Positions 54,292-62,995 are shown, numbered from the stretch's first letter. The stretch: 64,000 nucleotides of DNA from Paraburkholderia unamae (GCF_003268775.1 NZ_QLSU01000001.1:434001-498000); one strand, 5' to 3'. Notes: generated from the letters alone by a model not told the origin. Translations and numbers: made by a program.

Positions 54292-55221
54292 CTATTGCGC
54301 CAGCGCTTCGGACGCCGCCGCATGCTGCCCGTAGACGTTGAGCAGATCGTCGCAAAACGCACGTACGATGGGCTTTTCAGTGGCGCTGCGCTTGACGGCC
54401 AGATGCATCGGCACATCGAAGCCGAAGGTCGTGCGCCCGAGCGCGCGGATCAGGCCGCGCTGCTCGAACGGTTCGGCGTGATGCGCCGGCAGATAGCCGA
54501 TATGACTGCCCGAGAGGATCAGGACCGTGGCCGCGTCGATGCTGTCGGCGATCGCGGTGACCTGACGCTCGCCAATGCCCGCAAGCTCCTCGGGAATCGG
54601 ATAGCTGCGCCAAACCCAGTCGTGCTCGCGCAGGTTGCCGGTGTTGACGTGCGGCGCGTCGTGGAAAAGCGCATGCCCGCGCCCGCAGCACAGCACCTGA
54701 CGCTCGCTGAACAACTCCGTGTAGTCGAGGCCGGCCACGCGGTGCCAGAAATAGCCGATCGCAATGTCGAGCTGGTTGTTGACGAGACTTTCTTCGAGTT
54801 CCTGGGGCGCGGCCACCTTCATCGTGAAACGCACCGCCTGATCGCGCTTGCGAAACGCGCCGATGGCCTCCGCGAGTCGCACATTCTCCACGTGCGAAGC
54901 CTGCCCGATCAGGCCGATGCCGAGCGTGCCGACCAGCTTGCGGTCGATGTCGCGCACCCGCGCGACAAATTCGGTTGTGGCCGCAACGAGTGCGCGCGCC
55001 GAAGGCACGAAGCGCTCGCCCTTCGAAGTCAGGCGAAAGCCGCCGCGCCCGCGCTCGCACAGCTTGAAGCCCACGCGGGCCTCCAGCGCGGAAAGCTGCG
55101 TGCTGATGGTGGACTGCCGCACGCCCAGTGTCGCTTCGGCGGCCGTGATGCCGCGCGCGTCCACCACGGCGAGAAAAACGCGGATGAGCCGCAGATCGAG
55201 ATCGGAAGTATTGGAGAACAT
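54292..55221 (-). CDS. LysR-family transcriptional regulator
   Basis: A 309-residue LysR protein. The helix-turn-helix is GITAAEATLGVRQSTISTQL near residue 25; an effector domain follows (VGTLGIGLIGQASHVENVRL, then QLDIAIGYFWHRV). ATG 55221 is 5 bases after the stop codon of the FAD oxidoreductase gene, so the two are cotranscribed. It is followed by the NCS1 permease gene and probably controls that gene and its own operon. Confidence 0.88.
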   Translation of the reverse strand: MFSNTSDLDLRLIRVFLAVVDARGITAAEATLGVRQSTISTQLSALEARVGFKLCERGRGGFRLTSKGERFVPSARALVAATTEFVARVRDIDRKLVGTLGIGLIGQASHVENVRLAEAIGAFRKRDQAVRFTMKVAAPQELEESLVNNQLDIAIGYFWHRVAGLDYTELFSERQVLCCGRGHALFHDAPHVNTGNLREHDWVWRSYPIPEELAGIGERQVTAIADSIDAATVLILSGSHIGYLPAHHAEPFEQRGLIRALGRTTFGFDVPMHLAVKRSATEKPIVRAFCDDLLNVYGQHAAASEALAQ

Positions 55222-55226
55222 GCTGC

Positions 55227-56687
55227 TCACATTGGAAAGCCCATCGCCTTGATGCCCTTGATCCACGCGCGTTTCCAGCCGCCTTCGGCGTCCGCGCCGT
55301 CGAAGGCGTGGAACGTGACCTTCGCGGCCAGCCAGCGCACCGGCTCCGGCGGGATATAGGTCGGGCTGAGGCTGGCGATATCGAGCGCGCGCTCGGGGCT
55401 CTTGCGGTCGAAGAGAATGTTCAGGCCCATGTAGGCGCCAAAGCGGCTCGCGGCCACGCCGAAGCCCGTATAACCGGCCACGAAAACGGCTTTGCCGTTC
55501 AGGTAGCGTTTCGCGAACACGGAGCCGCGCGAGCAGTAGTCGATCGGGCCGCCCCAGGCGTGCGAGAAGCGCACGTCGCCAAGCTGCGGGAAGGTGCGGT
55601 AGAAAGCCTGCGCCAGCCGATAATAGGTTTCGGCCTTCTCGTCCTGCGGCGGGTTGGGGTCGCCGTCGAAGTGGTAGCTCACCAGACCGCCGAAGATGAT
55701 GTTGTTGTTCTTCGTCAGGCGGAAATAGTTGAGCTGTGTGCGCGTGTCGTAAATGCCCTGGCGGTTCTTCCAGCCGATGCGCGCCAACTGTTCGTCGGTG
55801 AGCGGTTCGGTGGCGAGCACGTGGTCGCGCACCTGCAACACCCGCCGGTTGATATCAGGAATGCCAACCTTCGCCGTGCCGCTGCCAAACAGCACACGCG
55901 GCGCGCGCACGCTGCCGTGGGGCGTTTTCACGTGGACGCTCGCGCCCTCGTCGGCAACCTCGATAAGCGGCGTGTGCTCGTAAATCTTCACGCCGAGTGA
56001 AAGCGCCGCGCGCTTGAGGCCCCAGGCGAGCTTGGCCGGATGCACGATGCCGCTGCGGTTGCGCGACCACAGCGCGCCCGCGAACAAGGGCGAATCGAGT
56101 TGCTCGCGCGTCGCCTCGCGCCCGAGCAGCACGACGTCGTGCCCGTAACGCTTGTGCAGTTCGTAGTCGCCGCGCAGGTGCTCGATATGGTCCGGGTCGA
56201 CGGCCACGGTCATTTCACCGTTCCATTCGATGTCGGCGTCGATACCGTAGCGCGCGAGCGTTTCCTCGAAGCCGTCGAGATTGCGCTGGCCGAACTCCTC
56301 CAGTTGCTCGATGTCGTTCGGAAACACGCGCACCGCGTTGGGCAGGCCGTGCATCACCGAAGTCGAAATAATGCCGCCCGCGCGGCCCGACGCGCCGTGC
56401 GCGACCTGGCCCGCCTCGATCACCACCACGTTCAGATGCGGCATCTGCTCCTTCGCCTGCACGGCCGCCCACAGCCCCGTGAAGCCGCCACCCACGATCA
56501 GCAGGTCGGCTTCCACGTCGGTGGAGAGCTTCGGCTCGGTGGGCGGCTCGGCGGGATTGTCGAGCCAGTACGGAAAGAAGCGCGTGCGCGCCAGCGCCTC
56601 TTGCACACCAAGCGCAACGGGCGGGCGCTGCGCAGCGGGTTTCAGTCGGGGCGGTTCGACTTCGATATCTACAGGGGTACTCATCAT
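55227..56687 (-). CDS. FAD-dependent amine oxidoreductase (PuuB/OrdL-like)
   Basis: A 486-residue DAO-family flavoprotein. The FAD motif is DLLIVGGGFTGLWAAVQA near residue 62; QVAHGASGRAGGI and the late GYTGFGVAASRFGA are family marks of gamma-glutamylputrescine oxidase and its relatives, which oxidise amines to aldehydes. ATG 56687 or 56684 is preferred over a GTG at 56696. No gamma-glutamylputrescine synthetase is in the window, so the substrate may be a free amine such as agmatine or putrescine. A cupin gene lies upstream, with a gap of about 60 bases. Confidence 0.85.
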   Translation of the reverse strand: MMSTPVDIEVEPPRLKPAAQRPPVALGVQEALARTRFFPYWLDNPAEPPTEPKLSTDVEADLLIVGGGFTGLWAAVQAKEQMPHLNVVVIEAGQVAHGASGRAGGIISTSVMHGLPNAVRVFPNDIEQLEEFGQRNLDGFEETLARYGIDADIEWNGEMTVAVDPDHIEHLRGDYELHKRYGHDVVLLGREATREQLDSPLFAGALWSRNRSGIVHPAKLAWGLKRAALSLGVKIYEHTPLIEVADEGASVHVKTPHGSVRAPRVLFGSGTAKVGIPDINRRVLQVRDHVLATEPLTDEQLARIGWKNRQGIYDTRTQLNYFRLTKNNNIIFGGLVSYHFDGDPNPPQDEKAETYYRLAQAFYRTFPQLGDVRFSHAWGGPIDYCSRGSVFAKRYLNGKAVFVAGYTGFGVAASRFGAYMGLNILFDRKSPERALDIASLSPTYIPPEPVRWLAAKVTFHAFDGADAEGGWKRAWIKGIKAMGFPM

Positions 56688-56750
56688 TTTCTTCACGGCA
56701 TGAAACGGGGGAGACCGGTCCGCCCCCGTCCGTGGAGGGGGCGGCTCGCG

Positions 56751-57095
56751 TTAGGCCTGTTCGAGCACGACGTAGAACTTCTTCGCGTCCTCTATGGTTT
56801 CCCAGCGGCCGGCGAAGCCCGCGGGCAGCAGATAGCCTTCGCCCGCCGTGAATTCCTTGCGTCCGCCTTGCGCGTCGGTCAAGGCGACCTTGCCTTCGAC
56901 AAGCCACACCGCTTCGTCGGCCGTGGTGGCCGGAAAGTCCACCGCGCCGATCTTGCCTTCCCACCAGCCGATCACGTAGTTGCCGTTCTTGCCCTCGGCG
57001 GCGCGCCAGTCGCTTTCGTCCATGCCGAACTCCAGCTTCGTGAATTCGCCGATGCCTGCGCCCAGCGGCACGATGTCCTGAATCAGTTTGCTCAT
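56751..57095 (-). CDS. Small cupin protein (EutQ/DUF861-like)
   Basis: A 114-residue single-cupin protein. VIGWWEGKIGAVDFPATTAD and the late GEGYLLPAGFAGRWETIED match the small cupins that accompany amine-oxidase genes. Function is unproven; such proteins may bind a pathway metabolite. ATG 57095 has GGAAG nearby. It is the first gene of the minus-strand operon and divergent from a LuxR-type regulator. Confidence 0.8.
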   Translation of the reverse strand: MSKLIQDIVPLGAGIGEFTKLEFGMDESDWRAAEGKNGNYVIGWWEGKIGAVDFPATTADEAVWLVEGKVALTDAQGGRKEFTAGEGYLLPAGFAGRWETIEDAKKFYVVLEQA

Positions 57096-57215
57096 TTGCG
57101 TCGCTTCCAGTTGATTGGGTGACGCCAAAGTTACCGACTGGCGTGCCCGCGGTATGCCCTCCCGCGGGGGGGGCAAGCTGCGTTTCGCCGTGTTCCGTCC
57201 ACCCGCGCGCCACCC

Positions 57216-57251
57216 TTCCGGCCGCCTTTTCCGGCTTTTTGGCGGCCGGAA
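57216..57251. repeat. 11-base inverted repeat over the LuxR promoter
   Basis: TTCCGGCCGCC (57216-57226) and GGCGGCCGGAA (57241-57251) are perfect inverted copies with a 14-base loop. The right arm covers the -35 region of the LuxR-type gene. It could be an operator for divergent control or a hairpin in a transcript. Confidence 0.75.
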
Positions 57252-57260
57252 TCCGTGGGC

Positions 57261-57266
57261 TATAAT
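57261..57266 (+). promoter_or_regulatory. Consensus -10 element of the LuxR-type gene
   Basis: TATAAT at 57261-57266, 28 bases before the ATG; TTGGCG at 57239-57244 is a plausible -35 with a 16-base spacer. The right arm of the inverted repeat overlaps this -35. Confidence 0.7.
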
Positions 57267-57293
57267 GGGCCGGCTCATACGAAGGGGCGCGCC

Positions 57294-58124
57294 ATGCTGC
57301 TCAACGTACCCCCGCCCAATCGCGATCAACCCAACTTTCCGCTCTCGTTCAAGACCCTCGGCAATGTGATCGAGGCCGTTGGCACGCCCGATTTCGTGCC
57401 TCGCCTCACGCTGCTGCTCAACGAGGTCGTGCCCGTGAACGTCGTGCATATCGAGCGCTCGCGCGCGGACAACACGATGCCCACGGGCTTTCGCTGCGAA
57501 TGGATCGGCAGCGGCGGGGTCGGAATGGATTCGGACGCGATCTCGGACGTGATGACGCTCTACTACGACCGCTTCTACGAAAGCGATCCGCTCTTTGCCG
57601 GCATACGCGGCAAGATCGGCACGATGCTCGTGGTGCGCGACATCGGCGCGATTCCGCCCGGCGAGTTCCGCCAGCGCCTGTTCGACGAGGCGCGCATTGC
57701 CCACGAGTGCGTGCTCGCACGCGGCACGCGGCATGCCCAGCACTCCATCGCCCTGGAACGCGCACTGCGCGAACCAGCGTTTTCGCTCGTGGAAATGCAC
57801 CGTTTTCGCAGCGTGAGCGAGTTTCTGTTTCCCCTGCTCGAATTGCACGCCTCCACGAGCGCGGCGCGGCGCATTGCCCATGCGGCGCCGTTCATGCATC
57901 CACTCGCGCAGTTCGACGCGCGTATCGCCGCAGACGGCATACGCCTGTCCAAACGCGAATACGAAACCTGTGCGCACCTCATCACCGGCAAGACCGTGCC
58001 CGAGGCCGCGCAGATCCTGGGCGTGCAGGCGGCCACGGCGGAGTCGTACGTGAAGCGTGCCTTCGCGAAGCTCGGCGTGCGCACCAAGCGCGAGCTCGTC
58101 GCCTGGGGCTACGCCGCGGTTTGA
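57294..58124 (+). CDS. LuxR-family transcriptional regulator
   Basis: A 276-residue regulator with a C-terminal LuxR/FixJ DNA-binding domain (RLSKREYETCAHLITGKTVP, then EAAQILGVQAATAESYVKRA) at residues ~215-272. The N-terminal ~200 residues match no family I know well and are probably a small-molecule sensor. ATG 57294 is preceded by GAAGGGG and a clear promoter. It lies between the cupin operon and the ureohydrolase gene, so it may control both arms. Confidence 0.82.
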   Translation: MLLNVPPPNRDQPNFPLSFKTLGNVIEAVGTPDFVPRLTLLLNEVVPVNVVHIERSRADNTMPTGFRCEWIGSGGVGMDSDAISDVMTLYYDRFYESDPLFAGIRGKIGTMLVVRDIGAIPPGEFRQRLFDEARIAHECVLARGTRHAQHSIALERALREPAFSLVEMHRFRSVSEFLFPLLELHASTSAARRIAHAAPFMHPLAQFDARIAADGIRLSKREYETCAHLITGKTVPEAAQILGVQAATAESYVKRAFAKLGVRTKRELVAWGYAAV

Positions 58125-58144
58125 ACGCGCGTTTAAGGACGCGC

Positions 58145-58168
58145 TTACATCGCCCCCCTTCGATGTAA
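58145..58168 (+). promoter_or_regulatory. Inverted repeat upstream of the ureohydrolase gene
   Basis: TTACATCG (58145-58152) and CGATGTAA (58161-58168) are exact inverted copies with an 8-base spacer. The half-site TTTACATCG also occurs at 54251-54259, before the NCS1 permease. A shared regulator is possible. Confidence 0.5.
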
Positions 58169-58253
58169 ACATCTCAACTTCCATATTTGGCCGCGCGGGA
58201 TCTCCCCTACCATCGCCCGATCGATTTGACTCTAACGATCGGAGACTCGCCAG

Positions 58254-59204
58254 ATGGAGCGCCAGTTCAACCAGCCGCTAGGCGGCAACGAGATGCCACG
58301 CTTTGGCGGCATCGCCACGATGATGCGCCTGCCGCAGGCCGAAACCACCGAAGGTCTCGACGTCTGCTTCGTGGGCGTGCCGCTCGACATCGGCACCTCG
58401 AACCGTTCCGGCACGCGTTTCGGGCCGCGCCAGATCCGCTCGGAATCGGTGCTGCTGCGACCCTACAACATGGCCACGCGCGCCGCGCCGTTCGACTCGT
58501 TGCAGGTGGCCGATATCGGTGACGTCGCAACGAATCCGTATGACCTGAAGGACTCAATCCGCCTCATCGAGGCCGCGTACGATCGCATTGTCGCGAACGG
58601 CTGCCGCCCCATCACGCTCGGCGGCGACCACACGATCGCATGGCCGATCCTGCGCGCGCTGCACAAGCAGTACGGCAAGGTCGCGGTCGTGCATATCGAC
58701 GCGCATGCCGACGTGAACGACACCATGTTCGGCGAAAAGATCGCGCACGGCACGCCGTTTCGCCGCGCGGTGGAAGACGGCCTCCTGCAATGCGACAAGG
58801 TCACGCAAATCGGCCTGCGCGGCACCGGCTATCACGCCGAGGACTTCGACTGGTGCCGTAAGCAGGGCTTCACGGTCGTGCAGGCCGAGGCTTGCTGGCA
58901 CCGCTCGCTCGCACCGCTCATGGCAGAGGTGCGCGAGCGCGTGGGCGACACGCCGGTGTACCTGAGCTTCGACATCGACGGGCTCGATCCCGCCTTCGCG
59001 CCCGGCACCGGCACGCCCGAAGTGGGCGGCCTGACCGTGCAGCAGGGCCTGGAAATCGTGCGCGGCATGAAAGGGCTCAACGTGGTGGGCGCCGATCTCG
59101 TGGAAGTGTCGCCGCCCTACGACCAGAGTGGCACGACCGCGCTCGTGGGCGCGAATCTCGCTTTTGAAATGCTCTGCGTCATGCCGGGCGTGGCTTACCG
59201 CTAG
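58254..59204 (+). CDS. speB: Agmatinase/guanidinobutyrase-family ureohydrolase
   Basis: A 316-residue binuclear manganese ureohydrolase that releases urea from a guanidino compound. Metal-ligand blocks are LGGDHTI, HIDAHADVN and SFDIDGLDPAFAPGTGTPE, all intact. The length and GTRFGPRQIRSES fit the agmatinase branch that also contains 4-guanidinobutyrase and 3-guanidinopropionase. With an amine oxidase and aldehyde dehydrogenase nearby, guanidinobutyrate is at least as likely as agmatine. GGAGACTC lies before the ATG. The symbol speB is by family only. Confidence 0.9.
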   Translation: MERQFNQPLGGNEMPRFGGIATMMRLPQAETTEGLDVCFVGVPLDIGTSNRSGTRFGPRQIRSESVLLRPYNMATRAAPFDSLQVADIGDVATNPYDLKDSIRLIEAAYDRIVANGCRPITLGGDHTIAWPILRALHKQYGKVAVVHIDAHADVNDTMFGEKIAHGTPFRRAVEDGLLQCDKVTQIGLRGTGYHAEDFDWCRKQGFTVVQAEACWHRSLAPLMAEVRERVGDTPVYLSFDIDGLDPAFAPGTGTPEVGGLTVQQGLEIVRGMKGLNVVGADLVEVSPPYDQSGTTALVGANLAFEMLCVMPGVAYR

Positions 59205-59222
59205 AGCGCAAGGAGATACACC

Positions 59223-60704
59223 ATGGCTACGAATCCCGAGCGCCAGATCGACGGCGATGCCTTCGTGCTGCCCGCCGCAACGATTGCGGGCGCAACCTTT
59301 TCCGTTGCCGATAGCGAAGTGTGCTCGCGCATCTGCAATGCCTCTACCGGCGACACCGTCGGCTGGCAGGAGCACGCGAACGCCGAACTGGTCGATCGCG
59401 CCGTGCATGCCGCGCATGACGCGCTCATTGCGTGGCGGCACACCACGCCGGCCGCGCGCGGCAGACTGCTGCGCAAGATCGCCGAATTGCTCGAAGCCGA
59501 CCGCGCGCGCCTTGCGGCCATGCAGATGCAGGTGAGCGGCAAGCCCCCGTTCGAAGCCGACCTCGACGTGAGCGACGCGGCCGCGACCTTCAACTATTAC
59601 GCGAGCCTGTGCGAGGACGCCGCGGTATTCGCCACCGAGTCCGTCGCGGTGCCCGACGACACATTGCTCGCCGAACGCGTGCACGAGCCGGTGGGCGTCG
59701 CCGCGCTGATCGTGCCGTGGAATTTCCCGATGGTCACGACCGCGTGGAAGCTCGCCCCTGCCCTCGCGGCGGGCTGCGCCGTGGTCATCAAGCCCTCGGA
59801 GCTCACCTCGCCCGTCGAGCACATGCTTGCGGAAATCGTCAGCGAAGCCGGCGTGCCGGACGGCGTGGTGAATGTGGTCAACGGCGGCGGTGAAGTGGGC
59901 GCGTGGCTCACGGCGCATCCGCTCGTCGACAAGATCTCGTTTACCGGCAGCACGGCGTCGGGCCGCAAGGTCATGCAGGCCGCCGCGCAGGACATGAAGC
60001 GCATCACGCTCGAACTGGGCGGCAAGTCCGCGCTGATCGTGCGCGAGGACGCCGACGTGACGCAGGCCGTCTCGCTCGCCGTCAGCGGCGCGTTTGCGAA
60101 TGCGGGGCAAATGTGTTCGGCGACGGCGCGCATTCTCGTGCACGACAACGTGTACCGCCGCTTCATGGCCGCGTTCGAAACAGCGGTGCGCGCGCTCGTC
60201 GTCGCACCGCCCGCCGATCAAGCGGCGATGGGTCCGCTCATCAGCGCCGCGCAACATGCGCGCGTGGCGGCGCTCGTTGCCCAGGGCGTGGAAGCGGGCG
60301 CGCAGATTGCATTTGCGGGCAAGCTCGACCCCGCCTGTCACGCAGGCTACTTCATGGCGCCCGTCGTCATTGCGGAGCCTGCCGCAGACAACGTGCTCTG
60401 GACCGATGAAATCTTCGGGCCGGTGGCATGCGTGAAATCATTCCGTTCGGATGACGAATCAATTGCTCTTGCCAACGACACGCGCTATGGCCTGGTGGCC
60501 ACCGTGGTGACGAACGACGCGAAGGCCGCGCGCCGCTACAAGGCGCAACTGCGCGCCGGGCTCGTGTGGGTCAACACGCCGCAGTTGATCTTTCCGCAAG
60601 TCTGCTGGGGCGGCTTCGGGCTGAGCGGCATTGGCCGCGAGCTTGGCGTGGCGGGCCTGCGCAGCTATCAGGAGTTGCGCCACACGGTTGGCTTGCGCGC
60701 ATGA
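59223..60704 (+). CDS. Aldehyde dehydrogenase, amino- or guanidino-aldehyde type
   Basis: A 493-residue NAD(P)-dependent aldehyde dehydrogenase. The catalytic cysteine is in FANAGQMCSATAR, the catalytic glutamate in ITLELGGKSALIV, and NAD loops are VPWNFPMVTTAWKL and FTGSTASGRKV. It resembles betaine-, aminobutyr- and guanidinobutyraldehyde dehydrogenases. AAGGAGA precedes the ATG, 19 bases after the ureohydrolase. In the local model it would oxidise the aldehyde produced by the FAD oxidase. Confidence 0.92.
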   Translation: MATNPERQIDGDAFVLPAATIAGATFSVADSEVCSRICNASTGDTVGWQEHANAELVDRAVHAAHDALIAWRHTTPAARGRLLRKIAELLEADRARLAAMQMQVSGKPPFEADLDVSDAAATFNYYASLCEDAAVFATESVAVPDDTLLAERVHEPVGVAALIVPWNFPMVTTAWKLAPALAAGCAVVIKPSELTSPVEHMLAEIVSEAGVPDGVVNVVNGGGEVGAWLTAHPLVDKISFTGSTASGRKVMQAAAQDMKRITLELGGKSALIVREDADVTQAVSLAVSGAFANAGQMCSATARILVHDNVYRRFMAAFETAVRALVVAPPADQAAMGPLISAAQHARVAALVAQGVEAGAQIAFAGKLDPACHAGYFMAPVVIAEPAADNVLWTDEIFGPVACVKSFRSDDESIALANDTRYGLVATVVTNDAKAARRYKAQLRAGLVWVNTPQLIFPQVCWGGFGLSGIGRELGVAGLRSYQELRHTVGLRA

Positions 60705-60805
60705 TCGACCGGTTTGTGCGGTAACGCGTGGCACGGCAGCATCCGGGGAACATGGCGCGCGTGGCATAATCTCCGAATCCTTTCCGCCTTATCACGCTTC
60801 GCGTC

Positions 60806-61195
60806 GTGCGCCGATTCCATCTCACGTTAGGCAGTCTATTGGGGACGCTTGCGCTCCTCATGGCGACGCTCGCGCCCGTGGTTTCGCATGTGCTGGCCGC
60901 TCAAGCAGCACAAACGACGCAGGGCGAGACGGAACGCGCGCCCTGCGGCATGCCTTCGATGCAGCAGCACGCGCACGGCGCACACAGCGACACAGGCATG
61001 CACGCCGCGCCCGGCGACATGCAGGACTGCGGCTATTGCAGCCTCTTTGCGCACCTGCCGGTCATGCCCGGCGTGCCCGCCGCCATGGTGCTCGTCGGGC
61101 GGCTCGTGCAGGCTCGCATCGCCGCGCGCTTCGACAGCGTGCGCCTCGTCGAGCCCGTAAGCCACGTTCACGCGCGCGCCCCACCCCTGTCCTGA
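60806..61195 (+). CDS. DUF2946 exported protein, histidine-rich
   Basis: A 129-residue protein with a signal sequence (LTLGSLLGTLALLMATLAPV) and the DUF2946 feature of a His/Met-rich segment (MQQHAHGAHSDTGMHAAPGD) next to DCGYCSLFAHLPVM. The cysteine pair and histidines suggest copper binding. The start is a GTG at 60806 with no clear ribosome site; CATAAT at about 60764 may be its -10. It precedes the outer-membrane-like gene by about 110 bases. Confidence 0.75.
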   Translation: MRRFHLTLGSLLGTLALLMATLAPVVSHVLAAQAAQTTQGETERAPCGMPSMQQHAHGAHSDTGMHAAPGDMQDCGYCSLFAHLPVMPGVPAAMVLVGRLVQARIAARFDSVRLVEPVSHVHARAPPLS

Positions 61196-61303
61196 CTGGA
61201 TTCCCCTGACCCACCCCGGACGATACGCCGCGCGTGTCGCCGGGCCCGCACGCGCTCGCCGCCATCGCGCCCGCGCGTGCCTCGCTCCAGGACAGGACAA
61301 CGC

Positions 61304-62248
61304 ATGTCTGACCCAACACCGTCCGGCCGCCAGGCGCCGGGCGCGCTTGCACACATTCGCACGCACGTTCATACGCAAATTCGCAGACAAATTCGCACCT
61401 TGAGCGGCGTGCTGGGCTGCGCACTGCTGCTCGGCCCGTGCGCGGCACACGCGCACGCCATCGCGGGCGACCGCGTATTTCCCTCGACGCTCTCCGTGGA
61501 CGACCCCGGCGTGGGCGACGAAGCCAACCTCGAATTCGGGCACCAACGCGTGCCCGGCGACGCGGGCGACCAGAGCGTCAATACCTTCGACTTCGAGTAC
61601 GACAAGCTCATCACGCCAAGGCTCGCGTTCTCCGTGGACGGCAGCTACGTCATGCAGAACAACCCCACGGCGCACGGCTTCGACAACTTCGGCGTGGGCC
61701 TGAAGTATCTGCTTTACGTGAACGACGCGCACGAGTTCATGACCTCGGTGGGCGTGGACGCGGAACTCGGCGGCACGGGCAGCCGCGCCATTGCGGACAA
61801 CTTTTCGACGATCTCGCCCACGATCTTCGCAGGCAAGGGCATGGGCGACCTGCCCGACTCGCTCGCATGGCTGCGCCCGATCGCCATCACCGGCGAGGCG
61901 GGGCCGTCGTTCACCACCGGCGGCGGCCAGCCGAACTCGTTCGACTACGGCTTCACGTTCCAGTACAGCCTGCCCTACCTCCAGCAGCACGTACACGATC
62001 TGGGCTTGCCGCAGCCGTTCTCCAATCTGATCCCGCTAGTCGAAGTGCCCCTGTCGCGTAGCCAGGGACAAACGACCGGCACCGTCAACCCCGGCTTCAT
62101 CTGGATGAACCGCTACGGCCAGCTTGGCATCGAGGCGCAGATCCCGATCAATCGCGCGAGCGGCTCGCACGTCGGCATCCTCGCGCAGGTGCACATCTTC
62201 TTCGACGATGTCGCGCCGCGCACGCTCGGCAAGCCGCTTTTCCAGTAA
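61304..62248 (+). CDS. Predicted outer-membrane beta-barrel protein near copC
   Basis: A 314-residue protein with a late signal sequence (SGVLGCALLLGPCAAHAHA) after about 33 hydrophilic residues. The mature chain is rich in alternating strands (ITPRLAFSVDGSYVMQ, NFGVGLKYLLYV, FDYGFTFQYSLPY, RYGQLGIEAQIPIN) and ends in aromatic residues, so it is probably an outer-membrane barrel. I do not know a named family. It lies 28 bases before copC and is likely cotranscribed with it. Confidence 0.65.
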   Translation: MSDPTPSGRQAPGALAHIRTHVHTQIRRQIRTLSGVLGCALLLGPCAAHAHAIAGDRVFPSTLSVDDPGVGDEANLEFGHQRVPGDAGDQSVNTFDFEYDKLITPRLAFSVDGSYVMQNNPTAHGFDNFGVGLKYLLYVNDAHEFMTSVGVDAELGGTGSRAIADNFSTISPTIFAGKGMGDLPDSLAWLRPIAITGEAGPSFTTGGGQPNSFDYGFTFQYSLPYLQQHVHDLGLPQPFSNLIPLVEVPLSRSQGQTTGTVNPGFIWMNRYGQLGIEAQIPINRASGSHVGILAQVHIFFDDVAPRTLGKPLFQ

Positions 62249-62276
62249 GCCCGCCCATTTACAGAGGAATTTCGCC

Positions 62277-62639
62277 ATGAAACTCGCTACTTTGCGCACG
62301 GCCGTCGCCTCGTTCGCGCTCCTCGCCGCGCAACTCGCCTGGGCGCACGCCTACCCGACCCACCAGGAACCGCCGGCCGGCGCCACGGCCCCGGCCACGC
62401 TCAATGCTGTCGTGATCGATTTCGACGACGGGCTCGAAGCCGCGTTCAGCTCCATCGACGTCATGGACGCGCAGGGCAAGTCAGTGATTCGCGAGAAGGC
62501 CAGGGTGGATGCCGGCAACGACAAGCGCATGTCGGTTACGCTCAATGCGTTGACGCCGGGGAAGTATTCGGTGGTGTGGGTGGCGGTGGCCGCCGACGGG
62601 CATCGAACGACCGGTCACTATACGTTCAACGTGAAGTGA
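62277..62639 (+). CDS. copC: Periplasmic copper-binding protein CopC
   Basis: A 120-residue CopC/YobA-family protein. The signal peptide (LRTAVASFALLAAQLAWA) gives a mature N-terminus at His24 (HAYPTHQEPPAG), the residue that binds Cu(II) in this family. The C-terminal LTPGKYSVVWVAVAADGHR and TTGHYTFNV is typical. GAGGAA precedes the ATG. No copD follows, so CopC is not paired with its usual membrane partner here. Confidence 0.92.
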   Translation: MKLATLRTAVASFALLAAQLAWAHAYPTHQEPPAGATAPATLNAVVIDFDDGLEAAFSSIDVMDAQGKSVIREKARVDAGNDKRMSVTLNALTPGKYSVVWVAVAADGHRTTGHYTFNVK

Positions 62640-62643
62640 CCGG

Positions 62644-62883
62644 CTAGAGCGTTCTGCCTTCCACGAGCTTGCCCTCGGCAAGCAGCGTATCGATGGCCGC
62701 CTGGACGCGCCGATCGGCTTCGTCCAGGGCTTCGTCGTCCGTCGTCCGGGGAATCGCCCCGAGATCGAGCTTGTATGAAGGCTCGTCGCCGGCTCCGCAC
62801 ACGACGGCATGCAGCTTCACCCCGGATTCATCGGGGTTTTCGACGATCCAGCGAAAGTACGACACGCAGCGATAGGTCCGCAC
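62644..62883 (-). CDS. Small protein, unknown function
   Basis: A 79-residue soluble, acidic protein beginning RTYRCVSYFRWIVENPDESG after the start, with ALDEADRRVQAAIDTLLAEG near the end. GTG 62883 follows AGGAG at 9 bases, which outweighs an upstream open extension. It converges on copC with a 4-base gap. No family recognised. Confidence 0.6.
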   Translation of the reverse strand: MRTYRCVSYFRWIVENPDESGVKLHAVVCGAGDEPSYKLDLGAIPRTTDDEALDEADRRVQAAIDTLLAEGKLVEGRTL

Positions 62884-62981
62884 CGGGTTTGTCTCCTGAA
62901 AATCCCGAAGAAGAAGGGACGTTCGTGGAATCCTTGAAGCGCACCCTGCGGACAAACTATCGCGCCAATTCGCGGGCCATC

Positions 62982-62995
62982 GTGACGGCCGTCAC
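62982..62995. promoter_or_regulatory. Perfect 14-base palindrome between two small genes
   Basis: GTGACGGCCGTCAC is its own reverse complement. It lies about 100 bases upstream of the 62883 gene on the minus strand and past the end of the 63047 gene, in 163 bases without a gene. Confidence 0.4.

Noticed and set aside
59223..60704. The aldehyde dehydrogenase as the missing alpha-ketoglutarate semialdehyde dehydrogenase
   Set aside because: It is 17 kb from the hydroxyproline cluster and directly follows the ureohydrolase, so the guanidino/amine role fits better; not excluded.
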